64,000 nt of DNA. Origin: Anagrus nilaparvatae. Taxonomy: Eukaryota; Arthropoda; Insecta; Hymenoptera; Mymaridae. Made by a program: the position numbers and the translations under genes. This document shows positions 37,401-48,678 of the stretch, in pieces. Positions within the stretch are counted from its first letter, which is position 1. Each line of letters opens with the position of its first letter. Under the pieces are notes generated by a model that did no database searches, was not told where the DNA came from, and saw only the letters and a list, made by a program, of their open reading frames with translations. The DNA is taken from positions 10,558,001-10,622,000 of the forward strand of contig JAKSXM010000137.1 of NCBI GenBank assembly GCA_022575985.1, given 5' to 3'.

Positions 37401-40400
37401 ATGTTTAAAACAATTTCAATAATATCAATTTTAATTATTGGAAGCTATGGCCAAATTCCAGGTAATTATTTTTTAATAAAAATTTTTTTTTGAATATTTA
37501 TATTTAATTATATTTAAATTATACTAATTACGTAAAAATATTGATTAAAATTAGCATTTAGTAAAATTTATAATGTCTTAACAGACTTTCAGCAATTTCC
37601 TCCGTTTCAACAATTTCCACAATTTCCACAATTTCCTAATTTTTTCCCAGGTATAGGAAATTTTCCAGGATTTGGAAATATTCCAGGCGTAAACTATGGA
37701 TACAACAATGGATTTAATCAAGGTTATAATCCAGGTTATAATCCAGGTTTTAATCCTGGTTTTAATCCAGGTTTCAATCAAGGTTTCAATCCAGGTTTTA
37801 ATTCAGGATTCAATCCAGGTTTTAATCAAGGTTTTGGATCTCAGCGCCCATACCCACCTAATTTTAATCAACAACAAAATAATCCACCAACAAACCCGTA
37901 AGTTACCTCCAACTACCTTTATTATATTTTGAAATAACATAAACTCAGAATTAGTGAATAATAAAAACTTTCTCGATTTGGCTTTATTTATATAAAAAAA
38001 TTTGCACATGTTCTCGCGTGCTTCATAGGGTACAAATTGAAAGTACTAAAGTAATAAAAAAAAAAGTCTTAAAAGATGTATTATGAATCTTTAATGTTAT
38101 TCTGATCAACATATTGAATTATATAATTATTTGAACGTAAAACCTCATTTTTTAATATCCTATGGAAAATCCGCAAAAAGATTGCGCTTAAGATGATCAA
38201 CTTTTTGAAGAAAACAAAATTGAAGGCACGCCTTCCTGATAAATTTCTTTGGTTTCTTTAGACCATATAAAGTGGCAAACAAGTGAGAATTAGAAAATAC
38301 TTTGCGCGCCCTATATTTTTTATTTTAGTTGGAAGGCTCAAAATCACGTTTTTTCGATATTGAACTTGGGATTTTTCTAGCAGATTCAAATGATGTTATC
38401 AATTTTTCATCAAATTTCTGAGAAAGAAATGTAAATATTATTCAAGAAATTTTTTCTTGAAAAATGCGAAACTTTAAACATTGGTACCCTGAAAATTGGG
38501 ACCCTAAAACGAAAAAAAATGAATTTTTTTCCTATAAAGCGTCGTCAAACGTTAAAATGAATAGTGAATTCGGATTATTCAGGAAAAATTAATAGGGAGT
38601 ACGTTTTCAGTCTAGTTTTTAATATCATTTGAATCTGCTAGAAAAATGCCAAGTTTATGATTCTTAAAAAACTCAATATTTGACATTTGAACTGCTTCAA
38701 GACGTTGAAAATTTGTATTCTTTGGTCTTAAATATAATCTTTTTAGTAAATTGTGAATGTAAGATAAGTGAAATACATAAATTCATCATTTGAGGTTTTG
38801 TATTTACTTTCTGAGGCTTTCCACTAAAAAAAAACTATGTAGCGAGCAAAATTTTTTTCAGTTCCTAGCTTGCTTATCACTTTGTATGGTCAAAGATACC
38901 CGAAGATACGTATCAGCAAAGTGTGCCTTCAATTTTTTTTTTTTTTTTTAAAGATGATCATCCTATTGATCATTGCGAAAATTAAAAGAGATTTCATGAA
39001 ATAAATGAAGTCCTTTGGTAAATTAAAGATAAGATATCTTTTTTTTGTTTAAAAAAAAGTTAAGAATAACATAAGAAGGACCATATGAAAGCTAATTTTA
39101 GACTTAAAATCAAATATTAAAATGGTATGATAAAATAAACACGATTTCTTTTACATTATCGTCAATTGTGACGTCAATTGCGAGTGAAGCACCGTAAAAG
39201 TTGCCATTTTCCTGATGGCATGTTGAAAAGTAGTCTTAGATAAAATTTCCTTGAACGTGAAAAAAAAGAGTTTTTCCTCTGTCTCAAAATATCTCAATTT
39301 TTAGACTGACAAAAAAGCTAAAAATGACGTTTTTTGAAGTTTTTAAACTCATATTAAGTTCAAAAATTAAAAAAAATCATTTTTTTGTGTATTTTTTTAA
39401 AACCAAAATTTTGATACCAACCACGCCCCAATCGAATAATTTGTTGCGAGGTATTAATTTTGGAGTTAAAAAAACGTTTGAACCTTTTCCGGTGAACGCA
39501 GGGGGAGGAATGGGGGGGTGACCCTTAAAATCTTATTTTTTATAAAAAATATGTTGGCTCGGAAACCATACCTTACTCCGCAGTAGTCTTTATAAATTAA
39601 AAGAAATGTCCGAAATTTTTGAAAAAACAGGTTCTACATACAGTAAAATTTCTCAATTAATCTGAGAACTGGGTCAGAATTTTCGTTTGATGCCAGGAAA
39701 AGTTTGAAAATGTAAAATTTCAATAAATGGAAAATTATAAAACTCTTTTATTAGAATAAAAAAGTTTCATATATAAGAAAACACAAATTTTAAAATCTAT
39801 AAGCAGAAAAAATTTTCCTAATTAAATTTTAAACTTTCCATTCTTTTTTGATTTTTAAATCAGTTATTTATTTTTCTGTAGCCAATAAAGAACAGTTTGG
39901 TTATTTTATTCAACAATAGTTATAACACCAAGTAAAATAATAAATGATTTTAAAAATTTCTGTCTTCTAAATAAAAAAAAGTTCTAATTTTATTAAGGTC
40001 TTACGTACGTCCGAATCAAAATGCAAAAAAAAAGCTAAAACTTGGAGAAAGTGAAGTAAATATAATTTAATTTTACACGTATTTTTTTTTTTTTATAATT
40101 GACCGCACAGTTTTTGAGTAAATAAATAAACAAACAAAAAATTAACACAGGCTCTTATGGGGAATTTAAAAAAATGAAAAAAAAGCATTTAAAATACAAA
40201 ACTTAGATATTTTTTTTAATGAGTTGATAAATAATGTCCTAACAAATAAAAAGAGACCTTAAAATTTACAATCGACCGTCATTTTTTATGGTTTTACTTA
40301 AAAAAATGTATAAAAAATTAACGTTTATTCTGCTATTGAGGTAGAGTCATTTATTATATTTTTTATATTTTTTTATTTATTTGTTTTCTTTATAAATAAT

Positions 40401-43400
40401 TAAATAATATTGTTTAAATAATAAATAATTTATTTAATGCCAAAATTAAGTTAATAAAATTCATTTTTAAGCTTTGAATAGTAATAATTAAGGTGGCTCA
40501 CGTAGTTTATAAAAAACGAATAATATGAACTAAAATTTACTGGAGATGAAGGTAATTAAAAAACAAATCCATTGATCCCAAACAATACCCAGGTTCCCGA
40601 TTAATTAAGAAAGAAATAAGCAACTGAAAAATTTTAAGGTTAAACACGCGTTCTTATAGGAGTTGATATTATTTTACTTCGTACTCATTCAATAACGAAT
40701 CTTTTTAGATAAAATTGTACACACGTGTTATTTAACAAAAATAGAAACTTTTCCGAGAAAAAAATACAATAGTTGCCGATCAAATTATAAACACATAATT
40801 TTAGTCGCGGGCCCCTTTCAATAAAATGTTTTTTATTTAAAAAATTTTGTTTACACCACATTCATTATATAAGAAAATGCATTTTTATTAATAATAACTT
40901 CTAAATATTCGCATATCCATAAAATAATTAATAAAATTTTATTAATTAGTTATGCCCCCCTCTGATGTCACCCTAAAATATACGGACCTAATACCGGGAA
41001 CCACCTTAAGTAATATTGAAAAAACTTTTTTATTTATTTGAAGTTGCAATCCTTACTTTTATACGTGGGTAAGACAAAGATGCCGATAGGTAAAATTCCT
41101 GACGTACGTAAGACCTTAAGTGCCTAGAAAAATTAAAATCAAAAAGTTTTATATTACAGTAGCAAGTTTGAAAAACACTTTTTATAGTAATTATTATAAT
41201 TATTTAATAATACGCATTTATATAAAAAAATAAATGATTCATTACTAATAATTTCTCAGATTTATAAGATTTTACATTCATTTCATAGAATAGGAATATT
41301 TAAATCCAACTGTTTTTTCATACGTCGTCATTCTATTTTTTTTCCTTACCTGGAAAATATTACAATTTATTTTATGTAACTATAGATTTATTATTTATCT
41401 TTTATGAATTTTCAAATTCAGGAATTCTAATTATCCTTTTTTCTTGATTTAGGTCTTTTAATTTTTTTTTTCCTAAGATATAGTTTCATTCAAATTTAAA
41501 ATGTTATATTCTTATTCATGCTTAGCCCATTCTCTAGTTCAATAATTAAATTTTCTTCAAGTAAAATAAAGTAACCTCATTTTTTTATTATTTATTATTT
41601 TTTTCTTTTATTAAACAAATTTAATTCTTCGTTTATATAACGGATAACTAAATTTTTTTTAAAATATTTATATAAACTTAATTCAAAAATCTACCATATG
41701 TATTGGTCCTCTGGACTGTTTATGTGAAAATAAATAAATAAATATTTTTATGTAATTCTAAGATAATAATCAATAAATTATCATCGTCAAATAATAAAAG
41801 ACTCTTTTTAGAAGTAACATCTATTTTTTACTATGTAAATTGTAGGTTTTAAAGGAACCTCGGTGCTGATGGCTTGACAATATAATAATGAAATGTCTCT
41901 TGGATTTAATTTAATCTGGAATATACTGTATTGCTAGGGAGGGGTATCCTGGGAATTGAAAAATCAAAGGGGTGGGAGGTAAAACGTGTCAGATTTAAGG
42001 GGGGGAGTCATTTGAGACTTAGAATAATTCCAGTTAGAATAAACCGGATTGAGAAACTTGGAATAATTTCGATTTAGGGACTGAGAATAATCCAATTTTA
42101 GGGATTTAAAATAATTTTTATTTAGGTCTAAGAGTAGTACGGGTTAAGCTAATTGGAATAATTTGAGTCTAGCCTTAACATTTAGTAAAATTGTCCTCAA
42201 CCAACTGAAAACTGCAGCACTTAGTAAACATTTTCCATGCATTTAGATTGTGTTTACAAAAACCGGTTATAAGTTTTTTCTATATTCTTTTGGGGATATA
42301 TTTGATTCCAACCCCTTTCAGGGGACCCTGTTGCTCACACCTTCTTTTAATTGTTTATAGTTAAAACTATTTAAAAAAATATTCCATGTTAAAAAAAAGT
42401 TACATTTTAATAAAAGATTATTGGCTAAAATCAAAAAGAAATTTTTTGGACCTTTAGAGAAATGGCCTGATCCTGAGAAAAAAAATCAAAAATAACCCTA
42501 AAGCAACTACAAACTTCTTGTGAAGTTGCAACAATGAGTCCCTTATGGATGTGTGAGGAATCAAGATCCTTCATAGAGTTTGGAAGCTATTTCACAAAAA
42601 AAAAAAAATTTAATTGCAATTTTAATAGTTGGTTTGAAAATAGAAAAATTTTTGGTAAATATATTTTTATGTTATTTTGGATAGTTACCAATGAATTTCG
42701 TGGCACGGAAAAATGCAAAAGTCTGACAATTTTTAGTTGGTTGAGTTTTCGCTAAGAAAAATGTTATTTTAACTGCATTATCCTCAATAAATTTTTTCTG
42801 GCACAGGATTCGTAAACAATTGATAATTTCCATATTAGAATAATATTGATATTAGATTTTAAAGCTTAAATGATAATATTTTTTGCAGTTAATTTAAAAT
42901 AATACATTACAAGCTTTATCTTTAAGTTTTTCGTTATTTACGTTGAAATAATATATTATAATTTATGATTTTTTATGATAAGCAATTTTTAAATTATTCA
43001 TGCAAAATTAATTAAACCTTAGACATCATTTGTTTATTTTAAAAATGTTTTTTTTTAATTATTATAAATAAATGCTTTAAAATTAAAGAGTTATATTAAA
43101 AATAAAGTAAATACAAAAATTTTTATTTTTTTTGTAAATTAAAAAAAAAAAAAATTTTTATTAATAATAATACACGGTGGGTTTAAACGCTAGGTAGCCT
43201 GAAAGTTCTGGCACTTTAGGTTTCTTTCTTGGAATGGTCTGTGCTATGATCCAGGAACTCTATGTTATCGTTTTTAAAATCGTATAACATTCTATAAAGT
43301 TTTTTTCGGAGAGCTTAAAAAAGGCCCGAAATGGCCAATTTTTAAATTTATCTACATAGCTGCCAAAATTCTAATTTTTTATGATAATGGGTCTTAATAG

Positions 43401-45417
43401 CCTCAAAAATTTTTTACAAGCTTCAAATTTCCAAAAATTTTTTACTCGTCTCTATTCAATTGTTTTTTTAACAGATACGATCATTCAAAGTCAGAGTCCT
43501 AATTTTAGGATTTTAAAAAAAAATCAATTTTAATCATTATCTTTGAAAAAATAATGTATTCAACGAAAAGAGACGAGTAATAAATTTTTGGAAACCTGAA
43601 GCTTGTAGAAAGTTTTTGAGGCCTATAGATCCCATTTCTATCAAAGGCTGGAATTTTGGAAACAATGTAAAAATTGGTCATTTTGGGCCTTTTTTAAGCC
43701 CTCCTAAAAAAACTTAATAAAATTTCTACGATTTTAAAAACGATTTCACGGAGTTTCTGGATCATAGTAAAGACCATTCCAATACAGAAATCTGAAGTGC
43801 CAGAGCTTTCAGGTTATCAAGTAGTCAAACCCGCAGTGAATGATTTATATTTGCTTTTAATTTTAGATCAAATTTTGGATGGAACCCACTTCAAAATATA
43901 ATGAATCAAATAAACCAAGGTTTTGGAAATCAAGGTGGATCTAACTATATATCAAATAATAGACAAAAAGTCATTGATCTTCTCAGACAATTAAGTTAGT
44001 ACCGTATATTTGTTATTTATACTTTTTTCTCCATTAAAAAATTACAGATCGGTTAAATTGATATGTACTCAATTAATTTCGCGTACTAAAAATGAGAAAA
44101 ATTTAAAAACAAAAAATAAATACCTCTAAGATGAAAAAAATACGAAGTAAAAAAAGCAATGGTGCTTAGAAGGTATTATTTTGGATAAAAGAAACGAATA
44201 ATGAAAGTTATAAAATATTAAAGATAAAGCATTTAAAAACTGAAAAAATTTTTTGGCAACTTTGACCATGTAATTTTCTTCTAATTAAGAAAAGAAAATA
44301 GACAGTTGCTCTTTTAGGCGATCATCTTTGGACTTTTTAACGAGTTTGATAGAAACGACACAAGTTAATGAAATAACATGATAAATAATACCAATATATT
44401 ACATTTCCAATTAGTTTTATTTACATTTGTCTATTTAAATAATTAATAATTCAATGAAAACTCTAAAAATAATCCTAAATCATACTAACATAATTCTAAA
44501 AAAACCGAGGAAAAAAGATTAATACCCTTTAAATAAATTAAAATTCTGATGTAAATTCAACTAAGGCTGCTTTTTTTAAAATATTTAAAATAGTATTTAA
44601 AAAAATATTCTTAGTTTTCAAGTTCGCACAACTCTAAAAATGACAGTTTCCCAAAATTGCCAATCATAGATTATTTAAAAAGCATAATTATCTATAGAGA
44701 CGTAAAGTATATTGAGTATTTTTTATTGTTATGCTAAAAGTTTCAGCTGTTGCTCTCTGAAAAATAACTAAAAAAAAGTAGTCAATGAAGTATAATATTT
44801 TAATGGAGAAGGGTATTAAATTCTTAAAAGTTTATATAATTAAAATTAACAAAACTTATTAATCTATTAATTTAGAAATTGCCAAAATAAAAGATCAAGG
44901 TATTAAAACATGGAGTTTTGCAAGTTCAAATGGGCTTGGTAAAATTTCATTATCTGGAAGAGATGTAAATGGAATTAAATTTAAAATAGAAATAATCGAT
45001 GATGAAATTCAAAAAGATAATCTTTTTGGTACAATAAAAACATACAATTTTAGAAACAGATCATGGAAAGAATATCATTATAAAATAAATTTAAAAAAAA
45101 ATAATGCTAAGCCAATTCTAATTCTGGATAATAGTAACGAAGAAAATGAAGAATATATCAATGAAGATGAAAATTTTGGTAATACGCATGTTAATGAAAA
45201 TGTTAATAAGCAAGATGTTAATAATGAAAATGTTAATAATGGACATTTTAATAATGGACCTGTTTTTGATAATCATAATCCTAATAGAGACGAAGATAAT
45301 GGTTTTAGAAATGACAACAAATATCCTAATGAAGATTATGAAGATAATGATTTTTTCGTTAGTCAAGCAGTTGCAACTTCCTTCAATAAAAACCTCGATA
45401 AAAACAAAATAAACTAA
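37401..45417 (+). CDS. Gene C: secreted Gly/Phe/Asn/Pro-repeat protein with one family domain
   Basis: Exons 37401-37461, 37585-37897, 43867-43994 and 44876-45417 join in phase into 347 residues. Exon 1 is a signal peptide (MFKTISIISILIIGSYGQIP). Exon 2 starts with Phe-Gln-Pro repeats (QQFPPFQQFPQFPQFP), then about ten copies of a four-residue GFNP/GFNQ/GYNP motif. Exon 3 is Asn/Gln-rich and ends in the helix NNRQKVIDLLRQL. Exon 4 is the family domain (GIKTWSFASSNGLGKISLSG, FKIEIIDDEI, LFGTIKTYNF, YHYKINLKKNNAKPILI), followed by a long Asn/Asp/Glu tail with NVNNxNVNN repeats. The intron phases equal those of genes A and B. Intron 2 is about 6 kb and full of transposons, while the other introns are short to moderate. 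A polyadenylation signal is at 45494. Its domain resembles gene A's more than gene B's. Function unknown. Confidence 0.86.
38185..38985. mobile_element. Foldback-type inverted repeat in gene C intron 2
   Basis: The sequence near 38212-38290 (aaaattgaaggcac, then ccatataaagtgg) returns inverted at about 38870-38950. A second inner pair, atttttctagcagattcaaa at about 38371-38390, is inverted near 38624-38650. The whole behaves as one long imperfect palindrome of about 800 bp. No coding sequence. Confidence 0.65.
39997..41115. mobile_element. TTAA-flanked element with GGTCTTACGTACGTC ends
   Basis: Ends ggtcttacgtacgtc are perfect inverted repeats, and each is bordered by TTAA (39993-39996 and 41116-41119). 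TTAA duplication suggests a piggyBac-type non-autonomous element, though the ends do not begin with the usual CCC. A TAA duplication of Harbinger type is the alternative. It hosts a second TTAA-flanked element at 40492-41005. Confidence 0.7.
40492..41005. mobile_element. Nested TTAA-flanked element with GGTGG ends
   Basis: Ends ggtggctc and, inverted, ggtggttc are bordered by TTAA on both sides (40488-40491 and 41006-41009). 514 bp, non-coding, lying wholly inside the 39997-41115 element. The terminal inverted repeats are short, so the call rests mainly on the matching TTAA. Confidence 0.5.
41935..42280. repeat. Composite G-run/minisatellite repeat, copy 3
   Basis: Successive G-runs at 41935-42007 are followed by degenerate tttagggac/agaataatt units, then the conserved tail gtgtttacaaaaaccggtta. 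This is the same order as at 11980-12555. Confidence 0.65.
43173..43838. mobile_element. Foldback/TIR element in gene C intron 2, ~290-bp arms
   Basis: The left end cacggtgggtttaaacgc and the inverted right end cactgcgggtttgactac extend into arms of nearly 300 bp (for example ctttctacaagcttcaggtt paired with its complement) around a centre near 43480-43540. Flanks are TA on the left and AA on the right. No transposase. It lies just 28 bases upstream of gene C exon 3, close enough to the acceptor to matter for splicing. Confidence 0.75.
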
Positions 45418-45493
45418 CACTATAGTAAATTTTAATTTATCGTTTTCTTCGATATTTATTATTTACTTTTTGATCGTTCAATTAATATTAAAG

Positions 45494-45499
45494 AATAAA
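45494..45499 (+). terminator. Polyadenylation signal of gene C
   Basis: AATAAA lies 76 bases after the stop codon. Confidence 0.45.
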
Positions 45500-45735
45500 T
45501 ACCTACATTATACACAAAATTTTATAAGTGTAAATAAATAACTTATATATAATTAATTTTTTTATGTGGTTTATTTTTATTATTAAAAAGTATTTTTGCA
45601 ACCAATTGTAATTAAGTTCAAAAATAAACGATTGCTGCTACCAATACTGTCAATTAATTTGATGAATGCGCGCCATGACACATAAAGCTGGAAGCATATT
45701 TGAGCGTTCCGGTAGAATATGGGTGCATAAATTTT

Positions 45736-45940
45736 AGGCGCAATCTACGTAAGCGTATGCATGCATATAAACGAATAGGCGAATATTCGCATACTACCAA
45801 CTTCTGCTTGTATTCATCCTTCTCCTATAGCAACCTCTGGTGAGCATCAAAAGCATTGCTAAAAATAAGTATAGGTTGGCAATACACAAATATTCGTATA
45901 CATATAATATATGCATGCATACGCTTACATAGACTCAGCC
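45736..45940. mobile_element. Palindromic MITE, cluster member 1
   Basis: Arms taagcgtatgcatgcatat and their inverted copy near 45911-45930 enclose a centre reading cttgtattcatccttctcct. That centre is the reverse complement of the centre of the next element, so members 1 and 2 are the same family in opposite orientations. Confidence 0.65.
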
Positions 45941-45941
45941 T

Positions 45942-46130
45942 TAGGCACAATCTATGTAAGCGTTTGTATACGAATACGCATGCAAATATTCGTATAGTAT
46001 CAAACCATGCTTATTTTTGTAATGCTTTTGTTGCTCACAAGAGGCTGCTATAGGAAAAGGATGAATATATAAACATAAGTTGGTACTATACGAATATTTG
46101 CATGCGCATTCGTATACGGACACTTAGCCG
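45942..46130. mobile_element. Palindromic MITE, cluster member 2 (inverted relative to 1)
   Basis: Arms tatacgaatacgcatgcaaa and ttgcatgcgcattcgtatac pair across a centre containing caagaggctgctataggaaa, matching the complement of member 1. The open frames on both strands here are by-products of the palindrome. Confidence 0.65.
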
Positions 46131-46138
46131 CTTCTACA

Positions 46139-46338
46139 ATAGCCACATACACAAATATAGAAGTACCTATGAATAGACATATTTGTGTATGGCCAACTTA
46201 ACTTTAAAATCTGCCTTACCAGCAGGTAAAAAGTCTACAATAATTAATGTAGAAAAATAGAGGGCGCAATTATCTAAAGGTTGGCCATACACAAATATGT
46301 CTATCCATAGGTACATCTATATTTGTGTATGTGGCTAT
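46139..46338. mobile_element. Palindromic MITE, cluster member 3
   Basis: Ends atagccacatacacaaatat match inverted over about 58 bases with few differences. 200 bp, non-coding. Confidence 0.75.
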
Positions 46339-46388
46339 TGTCAGAGATGAGTTTAAAGAGATTGCCAGCCCCGTGTTAAATTTTTTCC

Positions 46389-46522
46389 CCGTTTTATTCT
46401 ACATCGCCGAAGCTAGAAAACCGGAGAAATAGAAAAGAAAGGATATATGTACAAATAACCGCATAAAACAAAGATGTGAGAGAGTGACCACGTGACAGCT
46501 TCGGCGATGTAAAATAAAACGG
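46389..46522. repeat. Inverted repeat, cluster member 4
   Basis: ttttacatcgccgaagct-type arms of about 24 bases surround an 86-bp centre. A further pair, cttctacaatag at 46131 and ctattgtagaag at 46570, encloses members 3 and 4 and may mark an older outer element. Confidence 0.6.
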
Positions 46523-46599
46523 AGTCAGCCTTTCCTATCTCTCTGGCGATCTCTCTAAACTAATTTCTGCTATTGTAGAAGCTGCCTTAAATAGACTCA

Positions 46600-46816
46600 G
46601 ACAGAGACAACTATATTAGAGAGACTAGAAAATAGGGGGTCGATTGCTGATTGGTTGTTAATGTTGTATTGAATTGCATAAGCTAAAAAAGGATAGTGGA
46701 GACCTATAAAACATGGCGGCCTCATAAGTACTGTAAGTTAAAAAAAGACAGACTGAGACCTAAAACATATGGCGGCCGCAACATTTTCTAGTCTCTCTAC
46801 TATAGTTGTCTCTGTC
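46600..46816. mobile_element. MITE, cluster member 5
   Basis: Ends gacagagacaactatattag and, inverted, gacagagacaactatagtag continue for about 33 bases (agagactagaaaat). The interior carries two related phrases ending in atggcggcc. 217 bp, non-coding. Confidence 0.75.
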
Positions 46817-46829
46817 GAAAATAGGAAAA

Positions 46830-47157
46830 ACACCCCTTTTAAAGGTAGTTTTAGCTATTTTAGGGGTAGTTTTAGCTCTTTTAAGGGTGAAATATTGATT
46901 ATTTATGAAAAAAAAGTCGAAATTCTTGATGAGTGACTCACCAAAACCGTATGGTGCAAATCTGAGTGCTCAAAATGCAAATATGTTTTAAAATACCCCT
47001 TTTTGGGGGTTATTTTTGCAAATTTAAGGGTGAAGCCCCCACTTTATTTACGAAATTACCCCGATTTTGGTCTTTAGCGACCCAAAAAACCTATAATAGA
47101 GCAAATCTCGTGTTCGCCAGTGAAAATACAACTAAACCCGTATTTTGGCTGGAGTAA
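46830..47157 (-). repeat. Opposite-strand copy of the 18.9-kb satellite
   Basis: Read on the minus strand this begins tactccagccaaaatacggg, then tttgctctattataggtttt, and continues with the same gggtcgct, ttcataaataat and cacccttaaa landmarks as 18868-19300, for about two units. Confidence 0.75.
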
Positions 47158-48130
47158 AACTCGAAAAAAAAACATTTATTTTTAACGAAAGTACGTGAAA
47201 AATGTGTAACTTCTAGAAAAAAAAATTGGGGGGTCCCATTTAAAAATTTTTAGCTGCGTAAGCCCAAAGTTAGAAAAAGGAAGATTTTTTACTTTGCGCT
47301 GTCGATAAAGCAGTGATTTTTAGCAAAAAATAGGAAAATCTTTTTCTAAAAAATTGTGATTTTGCATGTAGTTTTTTCCTGTTTTTTCAAAAAATTTATA
47401 TCTACTGTCCATAAAAAAATTTTAATGGCAAAACTGCCATTTTTTAGGGTTTTTCGTCGTTTTTTGCAATTTTAGGTTATGTTATGCAGAGATAAGTCAA
47501 AAATAAATAAACCACATAAAAGTAAACCCTTTGAAAAAATCTTTGAGACCTTGCACGTCCTAATCGTTTGTTTCTATTTGGCGTGATGAATTTTTAAAAA
47601 TTAAAAACTAAAAATTCCGCTCAGAAAACAGCTTTAAAAAGTATGAGCACACGAATTGCCCCTCAATTTATCATATGGATATTGAAGATAATTGATATTC
47701 GAGTCGATTAGTATATGTTAGAAAAGTGTAACCCCCCCAAATTTTCGCGCTATTTTCAAAAAACCACGTTTCCAATGTTATTTAAATGGAGCACATTTTG
47801 GCCAATATCGTCAAAACCGGTTATCAAAATTAAAAACCGACTTCGGGAGGTTTTTTGTCACCAAAAAAGCACTATTTCCTGAGCATCTCAAGTCGCTCCT
47901 CTCCAGAGCAGATTTCGCCGAATATTCACCCCCCCCCCCCCTTTACCGAGGAATCCGAAAATAAATTCAGATTTTTTATTTTCTACCAGAAAAAGCGAGA
48001 AAATCATGTCATTGAAGTCTGGAACGTTCATGGAAAAATTCCCAACCTAAAAATGAAAAATAAAATTATTTTAAAAAGAGGAAAATTCCTAAGTGGATTT
48101 TTGCTTAAAATTTTAGCAGTAAATGATTCC
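47158..48130. other. Unclassified repeat-like stretch
   Basis: AT-rich with scattered homopolymer runs, including twelve or so C residues near 47931. The open frame at 47855-48190 runs through that C-run and into the foldback arm, so it is not a gene. Confidence 0.35.
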
Positions 48131-48678
48131 TTGTTGCAAAAGCTACAAAATACAAAAAAAAATATCATTTTTAATCCCGGCAAACGGTAATAAATGTAAA
48201 AATAAAATTTTCAAGAATTTTTTTTATTTCGTTTTTTCTTACATTAGGAATAATATGCAAAAAAAATCATTTGCGATAGTTTTCTCTTTCAAATTTAGAA
48301 TAATTTGATCACAAATTTTTATGATTTTAAGTCCGGCAAAGATATTTTAAGTCTAAAAATAAAAAAACTTGGATACGTTAGAACCATATTTTTAAAATTT
48401 TTCTTTATAATAATTAGGGATTTTGTAAAAAAAACTCTTATCCACGTGAGCATTTTTAATAAATAATTCGTTCTACCAAGTTATACGGATGCACAAGCCT
48501 GGAATTCGTTTTTATTACAACTTAATTGAGGTGCTAGAAGTGCACAGTGGTACCAAATAAGTAACTAGAAGTCAAATTTAAAATGGAGAAAATAAACGAA
48601 TTCCAGGCTTGTGCATCCGTATAACTTAGTAGAACGAAGTATTTATTAAAAAAGCTCACGTGGATAAGAGTTTTTTTT

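Noticed and set aside
45118..45412. Long antisense and alternative frames over the gene C tail
   Set aside because: By-products of the AAT/GAT/GAA-rich codons of the Asn/Asp/Glu tail.
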